From Xenococcus sp. MO_188.B8 (lineage in GTDB: Bacteria; Cyanobacteriota; Cyanobacteriia; Cyanobacteriales; Xenococcaceae): a stretch of DNA of 64,000 nucleotides. A program made the translations under genes and the position numbers. Numbering within the stretch: the stretch's first letter is position 1; every line of letters begins with the position of its first letter. The notes under the pieces are model-generated. The model did not search any database. It was given only the letters and a program-made list of their open reading frames with translations, and was not told the DNA's origin. Positions 36,054 to 44,877 of this stretch are shown here, one piece after another. Location: the NCBI GenBank assembly GCA_030065615.1, contig JASJDR010000001.1, positions 1 through 64,000 on the forward strand, written 5' to 3'.

Positions 36054-38129
36054 ATGAGTAATTGGGAAATTATTGGTTTCAACATCCTACTAATAGATGA
36101 GGATCGAGACAATTATGTTTTGATAGAAGATTTACTAGCGAAGATCGAAGCCATCCAATTTAATCTTAACTGGGTCAGAGAAGAAGAAACTGCCCTAGCA
36201 GAATTAGGAAATAATGATTACGATATTTGTTTGTGCGATTATAAACTGGAAAAAGCTCTAGAAATTAGTCTCATCGGTAATGCGATCGCTAGAGGATGTA
36301 AAATCCCTATTATTTTGTTAACTGAACAAGAAGCGCCGGATACTTACCTTGAGGTGATTAAAGCTGGTGCCGCAGATTATCTTGTCAAAAGAGAAATCAA
36401 TTCTTCTTTGCTCAAACGTTCTCTTCTCAATACAATTGAAAGAAATCAAGCAATGAAAGCATTGCAGGAAAGTGAAGAAAGATATGCCCTAGCTTTGGAT
36501 GGCGCTAATGATGGTTTATGGGATTGGAATATCAAAACTAATGAAATTTATTGTTCAGAACGTTGGCATAGTATTTTGGGCTTAACTGATGATTTGATCA
36601 ATAATTATAATGATTGGACAGATCGGATTCATCCAGAAGATCAAGGGAGATTTTATGCTCAGTTAGAGTCCCATTTTCAGGGAACTTCTTCCCATTTTCA
36701 ATGTCAATATCGCATTAGCCATCAAGATGGAACTTTTCGCTGGGTATTAACTCGCGGTTTAGCCGTCAGAGATCAGCAAAATCAAGTTTATCGGATGGCG
36801 GGCTCTTTAACAGATCTTAGTAGTAATAAAACTAATTTTGATCAACTAACAAATTTAGTAAACAGGAATTTTTTATTAGAACAACTAAATATAATTTTAG
36901 AGCGCTCAAAACATCAAGCAAATTATTTATCAGGAGTTATTTATTGTGGATGCGATCGCTTTAAAATAATTAATGATAGCTTAGGTCATGTAGTAGGAGA
37001 TAAGTTACTAATTGCCATCGCTCGGAAACTAGAATCTTGTATCCGTGGTGGAGATCTACTGGCAAAATTAAGTGGCGATCAATTTGCTATTTTGTTAGAA
37101 AATCTGGCCGATAAATCTGATGCGCTGAAAGTTACCCAGAGAATTGAACAAGAATTAACCAAACCTTTTATCATTCTCAACCATACTATTTATATTTCTG
37201 CTAGTTTTGGTATTGCCTATAATTCTCATAATCTAAATTCGGAACAATTACTGCAAAATGCTCATACAGCAATGCATCGAGCCAAAACTTTAGGCAAAGC
37301 TCGTTACGCAATCTTCGATCGCACCATGTCCGAACAAGCCAAAGCCAGATTAAGTTTAGAAACCGAGCTGCGGATTGCGATCGAACAAAATCAATTTCAA
37401 CTGCATTATCAACCTATAATTTCCTTAGAAAATGATAAAATCGCCGGTTTTGAAGCTTTAGTTCGCTGGTATCATCCTACAAAAGGATTAATTTCTCCGG
37501 CCAAATTTATTCCCATCGCCGAAGAAACAGAACTAATTATACCTCTGAGTAACTGGATCTTAGAAGAAGCCTGTCGTCAAATGTATGTTTGGCAACAAGA
37601 TTGTACCTTTGATAAGTCTTTGACGATGAGTGTCAACTTATCTCGCAAACAACTTTCTCAAGCGAAATTAGTCAATACCATTGATTCGATTATTCAAACC
37701 ACTAAAATTTCCCCTCATAATCTCAAATTAGAAGTAACAGAAACAGCTTTGATGAATAGTGATGAAGCTTCAGCAACTAAACTCCTATTTCAATTGAAAG
37801 AATTAGGACTATGCTTATCTCTTGATGATTTTGGCACTGGCTATTCATCCTTAAGTTGTTTACATCAATTTCCCATTGATATCCTCAAAATAGATCGTTC
37901 TTTTGTTAATCTGATTGGCACAGAAAAAAAATATCTTGATATTGTCCGCGCAATTATTAATATTGGTCATAGTCTCAACCTGGAAATAATTGCTGAAGGA
38001 GTCGAAACTGCAGCACAATTAACAGCATTAAAACAACTACAATGTTATGCTGCCCAAGGATACTTTTTTTATAAACCTCTAGAAGCGCAATCTATACAGA
38101 AACTATTTTATACTGACCTTAATGAATAA
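36054..38129 (+). CDS. Response regulator-PAS-GGDEF(degenerate)-EAL protein
   Basis: A 691-residue cyclic-di-GMP signalling protein. Residues about 8-130 form a receiver domain with Asp in YDICLCDYKLE and Lys in DYLVKREIN; about 140-260 form a PAS/PAC domain (YALALDGANDGLWDWN). The GGDEF domain (about 262-425) has SGDQF in place of GGDEF, so cyclase activity is unlikely and it may act as a GTP sensor. The EAL domain (about 440-690) keeps FEALVRW, EVTETAL, LDDFGTGYSSL and AEGVET, so phosphodiesterase activity is predicted. A GGAGG site lies 12 bp before the ATG at 36054. Its stop overlaps the start of the ureG remnant. Confidence 0.93.
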   Translation: MSNWEIIGFNILLIDEDRDNYVLIEDLLAKIEAIQFNLNWVREEETALAELGNNDYDICLCDYKLEKALEISLIGNAIARGCKIPIILLTEQEAPDTYLEVIKAGAADYLVKREINSSLLKRSLLNTIERNQAMKALQESEERYALALDGANDGLWDWNIKTNEIYCSERWHSILGLTDDLINNYNDWTDRIHPEDQGRFYAQLESHFQGTSSHFQCQYRISHQDGTFRWVLTRGLAVRDQQNQVYRMAGSLTDLSSNKTNFDQLTNLVNRNFLLEQLNIILERSKHQANYLSGVIYCGCDRFKIINDSLGHVVGDKLLIAIARKLESCIRGGDLLAKLSGDQFAILLENLADKSDALKVTQRIEQELTKPFIILNHTIYISASFGIAYNSHNLNSEQLLQNAHTAMHRAKTLGKARYAIFDRTMSEQAKARLSLETELRIAIEQNQFQLHYQPIISLENDKIAGFEALVRWYHPTKGLISPAKFIPIAEETELIIPLSNWILEEACRQMYVWQQDCTFDKSLTMSVNLSRKQLSQAKLVNTIDSIIQTTKISPHNLKLEVTETALMNSDEASATKLLFQLKELGLCLSLDDFGTGYSSLSCLHQFPIDILKIDRSFVNLIGTEKKYLDIVRAIINIGHSLNLEIIAEGVETAAQLTALKQLQCYAAQGYFFYKPLEAQSIQKLFYTDLNE

Positions 38130-38271
38130 ATCAGCAGTTAGACTAGGGATTGGCGAATCTGTCGGTAGTGGCAAAACGGCATTATTAAAATGCCTAATTC
38201 CCTGATTAACCAAAGAAGGATTGGAAGTAGCCATCATTACTAACGATCTTTTGATATTCTTGATAAACTAG
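38122..38271 (+). pseudogene. ureG: ureG remnant (urease accessory GTPase)
   Basis: From ATG 38122 the sequence reads MNKSAVRLGIGESVGSGKTA then LLKCLIP, TGA (38203-38205), and in the same frame LTKEGLEVAIITNDLL until TAG at 38269-38271. This matches the start of UreG, in which VAGPVGSGKTALL (P-loop) is followed by VVTNDIYT. The P-loop Gly-Pro is altered, an in-frame stop is present, and the rest of the gene (about 150 residues) is missing. It is a 5' fragment fused by position to the end of the EAL gene. Urease genes may exist elsewhere in the genome. Confidence 0.8.
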
Positions 38272-38353
38272 ACTGTTTTAGAATACGACAAGTAATACTT
38301 AAAAGAAATATCTATAATTATTATCTAAATCTTAAATCTCATACGAAATTTTA

Positions 38354-38692
38354 ATGCTGACCTATCCAGAAAAATCTGCCAGTCTTGAAAAGGCGGCCCA
38401 AGAAGAACTTAAAAAACAAGAGCGAATGCGTGATGTTTTTTTATTGTTACAGCAATTAGTGGAACGAGAAGAAATTACTCTGAAGTTAATTGTTGACTGT
38501 CTTTATGATGTTGGAACAGTCAATATTATTAATAAAAAATATCAGAATAAACCAATGAATCGTTTCTTAAAAGCGATCGCACGCACATCCAAACCTATAT
38601 TAAGAGCTGTAGCTTTACGTTGGTTAAAAAAGAAGTTACCTGTATTGTTAACTGATTGGCTAGAACAAAAAGTATCTTTTAAAGATGACTGA
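38354..38692 (+). CDS. Conserved-looking helical protein, unknown
   Basis: A 112-residue protein with heptad-like charged helices at the N-terminus (SLEKAAQEELKKQERMRDVFLLLQ) and a basic amphipathic C-terminus (LRWLKKKLPVLLTDWLEQKV). No signal or membrane helix of full length. I recall similar short cyanobacterial proteins without a function. The start ATG at 38354 follows a poorly defined ribosome site. It may have lost or never had partners; the ureG remnant lies 80 bp upstream. Confidence 0.65.
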   Translation: MLTYPEKSASLEKAAQEELKKQERMRDVFLLLQQLVEREEITLKLIVDCLYDVGTVNIINKKYQNKPMNRFLKAIARTSKPILRAVALRWLKKKLPVLLTDWLEQKVSFKDD

Positions 38693-39107
38693 AATGGTCA
38701 TTAGTTAAATACTTGTGTCCAATAAATTACCTAGTAGGTGCAGAGAACAAGAAGGATTAGGGAGAGGAAGATTATTAAGAAAAGTACATAAAGATATATC
38801 AATTTTTTATAATTAGTTTTAAAGAATTTTATATTTCCTCCTAGATCAGGAAGTGTTTTTCTTCCTCTTTGCTACAATTACCTTAAGTTTCTATATAGCA
38901 ATACAATAGCTAACAATAGTTAAACTAGTGCCATTGCGCGAAAAATAAGTAACAAACTCAGTAATATGTGATGTGTATTGATTTGTAAAGTTTTTTGATT
39001 ATTACTAACTGCTAGCTTATTTAAGCCCACATCCGCTAGTTGAACTTTTCAATTTGTATTGACGAACGAGTTTGACACCAACGAATCTAATTTTGGAGGA
39101 CTAAATT
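38693..39107. other. Promoter-bearing intergenic region
   Basis: 415 bp, AT-rich, no gene seen. It carries the promoter of the small membrane protein gene at 39108; a GGAGGA ribosome site is at about 39095-39100. Nothing else stands out. Confidence 0.4.
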
Positions 39108-39263
39108 ATGAAAGGTGGAATGGTTTGGCATCCTGAGGAAGGAGATCAAAAAGTTAATCAATATCTTGATAATACTAATCACGCACCCTATGCAGTAATT
39201 TTCGGACTATTATTAATTGCAATCTGTGCCTTTACTGGATTAATTTTAATGGGTACTTTTTAG
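39108..39263 (+). CDS. Small single-span membrane protein, 51 residues
   Basis: A short gene from ATG 39108 to TAG 39261-39263. It has a hydrophilic N-terminus (MKGGMVWHPEEGDQKVNQYL) and one clear membrane helix (YAVIFGLLLIAICAFTGLILMG). A strong GGAGGA site lies 7-8 bp before the ATG and a rho-independent terminator lies 24 bp after the stop, so it is a compact monocistronic gene. The topology (soluble N-terminus, one helix) is like that of small thylakoid subunits or assembly factors, but I do not recognise it as a known Psb, Psa, Pet or Ndh subunit. Confidence 0.75.
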   Translation: MKGGMVWHPEEGDQKVNQYLDNTNHAPYAVIFGLLLIAICAFTGLILMGTF

Positions 39264-39286
39264 TTTTTTTTAAATAAATAAACCAA

Positions 39287-39328
39287 AATTCAGTAGTAAA
39301 ATCAATGCCAACACTACTGAATTTTTTT
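39287..39328 (+). terminator. Rho-independent terminator of the small membrane protein gene
   Basis: AATTCAGTAGT (39287-39297) pairs with ACTACTGAATT (39313-39323), followed by a run of T. An 11-bp stem with a 15-base loop. Confidence 0.85.
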
Positions 39329-39432
39329 GTTAGTTATTAAACTAACCTAACTAAACCAACCTTGGCAAAATAATCCCCCCATTCCGGCACTGCTTTTACA
39401 GCGGGGGTTCTCTGACCTCAAAATTTTCATCT

Positions 39433-40176
39433 TTAATAACTGGTGATTTTATCAAGTAACTTTTGCAAGTCAGAGTAATGAGCTCCTTGCCAGTAAACTT
39501 GTTGACATCTTTGGCAAAGATAGAACTCTCTATAATACCGTCGCGTTTTAGTAGGTAAGCGAGCAGACACCTCATCATAATCAACTGAGACTAGTTTTCC
39601 ATTACATCGCAAACAGCGTTGAAAAGGTTGAATTTTTTCCCAGAGAGCATAGCGCTGTAAGACTTCTCGGCTCTGTTGAATCGGATTGATCGCCCTAACC
39701 CAATAGCCATAGGTTACGATCTTCCGCTTGAGCAATCCACGATCTCTGGTGAGCAAAATTCGCTCCTCAGAATCAGAGATTATGGCTAGTTCTTCGTCAT
39801 CACAATCATTACGATACCAAGCATCAAAGCCTAAAAGTCGCAGATAAGCGGCTAACTTGCCTAAGTGAACATCCAAGACAAAACGAGTCAGCGACCAATG
39901 GGGACGGAGTAATTGGAGTGAACCTAGGGGCAAACTGGTAAAGTGAGGATAGACGCTAAAGCGATCTCCATCTTGAAGGTAATAGGAAAAATCAACTGAG
40001 TGAGCATTAGCAAGAATTAATTCAACTTCTGGGTGAGGAACACCTAAAGCTTCTATGGTGTCTTTAATAGAGGGATTACCTCGAACAAGATGAGTAAACT
40101 TTTGCTGTTTTTTAGATGAAGGCAGAAAATCATTGAGTGAACCGTAAAACCGAAAATAAGCGTAGTTTTGCCTCAT
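39433..40176 (-). CDS. Mut7-C RNase-domain protein with ubiquitin-like N-terminus
   Basis: A 247-residue protein. Residues 1 to about 85 form a Mut7-C ubiquitin-like (beta-grasp) domain (RFYGSLNDFLPSS ... LQDGDRFSVYPHF). From about 98 on comes the PIN-like Mut7-C RNase domain: FVLDVHLGKLAAYLRLLGFD (catalytic Asp), NDCDDEELAIIS and RILLTRDRGLLKRK. A C-terminal zinc ribbon has RCLRCNGKL and CQRCQQVYW. This architecture is common in cyanobacteria; a role in RNA decay is inferred from the fold. It is convergent with the small gene. Confidence 0.9.
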   Translation of the reverse strand: MRQNYAYFRFYGSLNDFLPSSKKQQKFTHLVRGNPSIKDTIEALGVPHPEVELILANAHSVDFSYYLQDGDRFSVYPHFTSLPLGSLQLLRPHWSLTRFVLDVHLGKLAAYLRLLGFDAWYRNDCDDEELAIISDSEERILLTRDRGLLKRKIVTYGYWVRAINPIQQSREVLQRYALWEKIQPFQRCLRCNGKLVSVDYDEVSARLPTKTRRYYREFYLCQRCQQVYWQGAHYSDLQKLLDKITSY

Positions 40177-41181
40177 AAACCCCGTCTAGTTTGAAAACTA
40201 TAGTTTTAGTAGTTGCTTAGGAAAAGATTAAAGGTGAAGGGTTTGACCAGAAATTCTTCGTTAAGACCATAAATAAAAAGCTTAGTTTTAAGCATTATTT
40301 ATAGATTTTATTTTAACAGGAGAGAGCTATACACTATAGTAGTTCTCATACTGGTGAAGCACAAAACCTCTAGAGCGTCGATTCAGCATTTATAAATTAC
40401 TAGTTAGGTGAGAGGCAGAAGATTCAAATTACCAAACATAGGCTAAGATTATTATTTTGTCGTAATAAAGTTGCACATTACGTATAATTTGTACTAGATT
40501 CTTAACAAAGTTTTTTATTAATCCTGTTAAATGCTAAATCTCAATTCACCAAATAAATCTGTCTTCGCTTGACTGATGGAGGTTATTTGCTGAGTAAAAT
40601 AGATTCATAAAGTAAACTCTTGGGGGCGTAAGGTTAAGGATTAGGTGTCAATTTTTATCGTTAGATCAACCGATCTTCCCCTAATATTAAGATACCTTAT
40701 CTACAAACTAATCCATTCGCGATCAGACTTTTCCCCATATTACCCAAGAAGATGGGCAAAAATTCCGAGAAATCATCTAGTAGTCTATCAATCTAATTAT
40801 GAAAAGCAAGACAATCATCGGGTCTCCGTGTCAATCTCAACCTATCAAAATCATCGTAAAGGACTACTAGTACAATTTAATTTATCTTGGTCATTATTTT
40901 AGCTCTGTTTATTTTGTATCAGAACCGTCATCAAAACCTGTAATTCTTAAAATCTTGAACTTATTAGAAAACACAAAATATATCAATAAACTTAATATTA
41001 TTTTTTTTATTTTAATTGGTAAAAGATCAAAAATAATAAAATATGATTTTCTACTTTAACCGAATTAACTTAAGTGGATTTATTAGTAGTAATCAATAAC
41101 CATACCATAATCATTATTCATAGTTATAATTGACCCAACTTACAATTTTTAGGACTTATTTATTTAATGGTTTAAATATAA
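40177..41181. other. Long region without a confident gene
   Basis: About 1 kb upstream of the ligase-like gene. The only frame of note is GTG 40645 to 40902 (85 codons, plus strand), whose second half (HRVSVSISTYQNHRKGLLVQ) looks protein-like. I do not recognise it; it may be a decayed gene or a small real one. The rest is AT-rich with no strong hairpin or repeat seen. Confidence 0.4.
40645..40902 (+). CDS. Possible small protein, unknown
   Basis: An 85-residue frame starting at GTG, without a good ribosome-binding site (the nearest purine run is GGGGGCG, about 18 bp upstream). It has basic stretches (YYPRRWAKIPRNH) and ends FNLSWSLF. Codon use in the last 50 residues resembles real genes nearby. 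It could equally be a fragment. Confidence 0.3.
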   Translation: MSIFIVRSTDLPLILRYLIYKLIHSRSDFSPYYPRRWAKIPRNHLVVYQSNYEKQDNHRVSVSISTYQNHRKGLLVQFNLSWSLF

Positions 41182-42477
41182 ATGCACAAAAAAAACTATA
41201 AGATTTTAAATCGTTTTGAAGCAGTATTTTCCATAGGTGCCTTGATTCATTTCGCCAGTGGAATTCTACCTGTAGTACTTACCCAAGGTGCTAGTGAAGG
41301 TGATGGAGTTGATATGGCTTCATTTAACCTTTCTCTGATATCAAAGATATCCCTTCTAATTTATTTTTGTGCTTTTCTACTATTAGTACTGCGCTGGAAA
41401 AAAGTTATTAATGTTGCAACTGAAGGCAAATTTATTTGGTTATATGTAATTTTTGTATTTATTTCTTTTTTCTGGTCAGAAGCACCTGATAAAACTTTTA
41501 GATATGGTATCTACGGTATCGGTTCGACCATTACGGGACTTTATTTTGCAACCAGATATAGTCTCAAAGAACAGCTAAATATTCTAGCTTGGACATCTGC
41601 TACGATTGTTATTTTGAGCATAGTATTTGCTATTGTCTTACCACAATATGGCTTAATGGGATCAATTCATGAAGGTGCATTCCGGGGTATTTTTACCCAC
41701 AAAAATCAGTTTGGAATGATTATTGTATTGACCGCTGTGATTTTTTTCCTCAAAGCTATTGATGGACAACCCAGAAGTTGGATTTTTTGGTTATTGTTAG
41801 GAACTTCTATGACCTTAACTGTATTATGCAGATCCACTACTTCTCTAGCTAATCTGCTCTTGATGCTAATTTTATGTATTGCTTATCGCGTCTTCCGTTG
41901 GCGCTATGAAATTTTAGTCTCTACTGTTTTAGCAGTTCTAATTATCGGAATTGGGGGTTTACTGTTCTTTTTTAATTTCATCGGCACTGATGCTTTTTTT
42001 GAAGCGATTGGAAAAGATCCTACTTTATCTAGTCGTACTGAAATTTGGAGCAAAGTTTGGGAGGCAATTCAGCTTAAACCTCTGATAGGTTATGGTTCAG
42101 CAGCATTCTGGGATGGCTTAACAGGGCCTTCTAAATATGTAGAATTAGCAGTAAGGGCTAAAGTTGCCTATGCCCATAATGGTTTTTTAGATATTCTTTT
42201 GGGCACAGGTTTTATTGGCCTTAGTTTATTCTTAATTAGTTATTTGTTTACTGCAATCAAGTCTTTATTTTTATTGCGCACAAGTAATACAGTTGAAAGT
42301 TTTTGGCCTTTACTGTTCTTAACTTATATAATCCTTACTAATGTTTCAGAAGGAACTTTAGCGGCCCTAGATAATATATTTTGGTTGCTTTATGCCACCG
42401 TCACTTTCTCTTTGATAGCTGCCCAGAAAAATCAGTATCTAGATAATGATTTTGAACTCAAAAAAATTCAATATTAA
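41182..42477 (+). CDS. O-antigen ligase/polymerase-like membrane protein
   Basis: A 431-residue protein with 10-12 membrane helices and one long extracytoplasmic loop (about residues 265-335) containing DPTLSSRTEIWSKVWEAIQLKPLIGYG and AHNGFLDILLGTGFIGL. This is the Wzy_C signature of O-antigen ligases, polymerases and ExoQ-like proteins, which join lipid-linked glycans outside the plasma membrane. No other polysaccharide genes are directly adjacent. Start ATG 41182. Confidence 0.87.
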   Translation: MHKKNYKILNRFEAVFSIGALIHFASGILPVVLTQGASEGDGVDMASFNLSLISKISLLIYFCAFLLLVLRWKKVINVATEGKFIWLYVIFVFISFFWSEAPDKTFRYGIYGIGSTITGLYFATRYSLKEQLNILAWTSATIVILSIVFAIVLPQYGLMGSIHEGAFRGIFTHKNQFGMIIVLTAVIFFLKAIDGQPRSWIFWLLLGTSMTLTVLCRSTTSLANLLLMLILCIAYRVFRWRYEILVSTVLAVLIIGIGGLLFFFNFIGTDAFFEAIGKDPTLSSRTEIWSKVWEAIQLKPLIGYGSAAFWDGLTGPSKYVELAVRAKVAYAHNGFLDILLGTGFIGLSLFLISYLFTAIKSLFLLRTSNTVESFWPLLFLTYIILTNVSEGTLAALDNIFWLLYATVTFSLIAAQKNQYLDNDFELKKIQY

Positions 42478-42909
42478 TTACATGTCAAGTAGCTGATTTC
42501 TAATCATCTTGTCATTACTATCATCATTTGAGGGCTCGTATTGTTATATATATTTTGAATTCTTTTTGTATTTATTATTAGCATTCTTTCTTTTAAGTGG
42601 ATAAACAAGAACTAGGAATTTGAGGAAACTATTGTCATGAGAATAAGTTTGCGTATCGGGTAATTAAATCGATTTTGTCAAAGCTAATCATAAATAATAA
42701 ATCTTAAAGAGTTTTTGGTCGATAATTCCAGTATTTTGCAGGAATCGATATTCCTTGTAATTTTAAATTTTGTAGTCGGTACAAATAGGCAGAACCAGTC
42801 ATACCGAATCCGCATCTCAAAACCCCTTTTTCTTTGTTCCTGATAAAATCCTTCTGTCCTCTGTCTTGTCTAATTTTTAAGTGGGGTATCTAAATCGGAT
42901 TCGGTATTA
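42478..42909. other. Intergenic region with inverted repeat
   Basis: No gene. A 12-bp perfect inverted repeat, ATACCGAATCCG (42801-42812) and CGGATTCGGTAT (42896-42907), bounds a 107-bp segment whose right arm ends just before the rodA stop codon. It could be a small non-autonomous mobile element or, less likely, a hairpin RNA. Confidence 0.55.
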
Positions 42910-44193
42910 CTAAAACATATTATTTTTAATCTCTCGATAATTAGCTACCGACTCGACTATTGCTATACCAATAAAATTACTTAAAAGCGCGGATCTTCCA
43001 TAACTCATGAAAGGTAAAGGAATACCTGTAATCGGTGCCAGCCCAATAGTCATACTAATATTGGTAATAACTTGAAAGGCAATAATTGCTAAGAAGCCAA
43101 TCGCAAGTAAAGAACCAAAATTATCTGTTGCCTGATTCGCAACCCAGACCAAGCGCCAACAAATCAACCAAAAAACTACTAGTAAGAGAATACTACCCAC
43201 AAAGCCCCATTCTTCCCCAACTGCCGAAAAAATAAAATCGGTATGTTGTTCGGGAATAAAATTAAGTTGGGTTTGTGTACCTTGATATAAACCTGTACCC
43301 CAAAATTTCCCCGAACCGATCGCGATTCGAGACTGTATCAGATGATATCCGCCTCCTAAAGGATCTTTTTCGGGATCAAGAAACAAAATGATCCGAGCTT
43401 TCTGATAATCCTTCAATAAACTCCAGAAAACATTGCCTAGCTCCACGGCACCACAGTTAATTACGATCGCGCTTAAGGCTCCAACTATCTTTACGGGAAT
43501 AGTTAACCAAGCAACACCTGTAATCGCCAAGATCCAGAATAACCAACCAGGAAGGTGTAAATGATAGAGAATCGCCGAAACTACTGGAGAAACTATTAAA
43601 ATAAGCCAACCAGGATTCACTTTCGCCCAATAGAGCATTGCTATCACAATTACCCCAAATACTAGGGAGGTTCCTAAATCTGGCTGCAAAAATACTAATG
43701 CCCAAGGAATAGCGGTAATTGCTAAAGTACGTAGTAGATTCAGGAAGTTAGGCCGTTTTTTATGCCGTAATAAGGCAGCTAAAGTAATAACCAGCCCAAT
43801 TTTGGCAAATTCTGAGGGTTGAACATTAAATCCTGCTACCGAAATCCAACGTTGTGCCCCTTTAGCCGTTACCCCTGCTACCATGACAGCCACTAAAGAT
43901 ATGTTAGTTAAAACATAGATTAGCCAATACCATTGTAATAAAGAACGGTAATTAAGACGCGAGATCGCGATCGCGATTCCTAATCCTAAACAACCAATAG
44001 ATAGATGCTGATAAGCATGATTTAATTCTTCAACTCGTTCGATACTATAGATAGTTAAGCCTCCAAAACCAGTTAATCCTACGACTAAAAATAGCAATAG
44101 CCAATCGATTTGTCTCCAGGGAGCGATCAAAGAAAACAAAGCTTGTCCTAGATAACAAAAAGGAGAATTATGGAATTTAGATTTCTTTGACAT
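42910..44193 (-). CDS. rodA: Rod-shape peptidoglycan glycosyltransferase RodA
   Basis: A 427-residue SEDS-family polymerase that builds glycan strands from lipid II with a partner PBP2. It has about 10 membrane helices and the family motifs: SVAGFNVQPSEFAKIGLVITLA, the long loop with DPEKDPLGGGYHLIQSRIAIGSGKFWG and EQHTDFIFSAVGEEWGF. The end, PITGIPLPFMSYGRSALLSNFIGIAIV, is typical of RodA rather than FtsW. Length is normal for cyanobacterial RodA. It appears monocistronic. Confidence 0.94.
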   Translation of the reverse strand: MSKKSKFHNSPFCYLGQALFSLIAPWRQIDWLLLFLVVGLTGFGGLTIYSIERVEELNHAYQHLSIGCLGLGIAIAISRLNYRSLLQWYWLIYVLTNISLVAVMVAGVTAKGAQRWISVAGFNVQPSEFAKIGLVITLAALLRHKKRPNFLNLLRTLAITAIPWALVFLQPDLGTSLVFGVIVIAMLYWAKVNPGWLILIVSPVVSAILYHLHLPGWLFWILAITGVAWLTIPVKIVGALSAIVINCGAVELGNVFWSLLKDYQKARIILFLDPEKDPLGGGYHLIQSRIAIGSGKFWGTGLYQGTQTQLNFIPEQHTDFIFSAVGEEWGFVGSILLLVVFWLICWRLVWVANQATDNFGSLLAIGFLAIIAFQVITNISMTIGLAPITGIPLPFMSYGRSALLSNFIGIAIVESVANYREIKNNMF

Positions 44194-44532
44194 AATTGAA
44201 AACTAGAAATTAAGAAGTGCGCACCGCTGGGGATTGGGGATTATACTCGTTCCTTTAATTGACGATTCAAGACTTTTACATCATAGTCGAAGAATTTTGA
44301 ATTTTGAACGTAGGTAATGATAGTTAAATCATGATCTATGGCTTGAGAAATTAACATTCGAATAAAAAATTATCACTAATTTTAATCTGACTAATTCAAT
44401 TTATTCCAATAATTTTGACGGCTATCCACTTAAGGCGGGACAAAAAGAGAAATTAGTTCGCGAAGATTATGACTTTGTTGGCAAAAGCAATCTATTTGTT
44501 TGCAAATACGATCTATAGAAAACTGTTGCGAT
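44194..44532. other. Intergenic region next to a transposase remnant
   Basis: 339 bp between rodA and the transposase fragment. No gene is seen. The last 100 bp before 44533 probably belong to the left end of the decayed insertion sequence. Confidence 0.35.
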
Positions 44533-44800
44533 ATGTCACTTCATCCTCAATCCCCAAATCAGATTCCCCCCGATACTTTTCGTGTCGCTGTTGCTGCTTT
44601 TCCTAAGGGAAATATCTACATTCGGATGCGCGACGAATTGGGCACAATTGATACAGACGAAGCTTTTGCTCCTTTATTTCCCGTGCCAGGAAAGCCTGCT
44701 TTAGCGCCAGCTTGCAAGCGCCTTAATTACCATCATGTAGTTTGTTGAAGGATTGACTGATAGACAGGCAGCCGACTACCTACGAATTGTATTGCTTTTA
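44533..44800 (+). pseudogene. IS1182-type transposase fragment
   Basis: From ATG 44533 the frame reads MSLHPQSPNQIPPDTFRVAV and RMRDELGTIDTDEAFAPLFP, the N-terminus of IS1182/IS5-group DDE transposases (DUF772 region). After KPALAPA the frame is lost, but from about 44747 in another frame EGLTDRQAADYLR restores the expected ENLTDRQAADAV motif. The remaining roughly 350 residues with the DDE core are absent. It is therefore a dead N-terminal fragment with a frameshift and an internal deletion or rearrangement. Confidence 0.8.
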
Positions 44801-44877
44801 TATCTTCTTTAATATACCTTAATAATGATTTGAAATTTAAAAGGTCAATGAATAATATATTAAAGTAGTTATTAACT

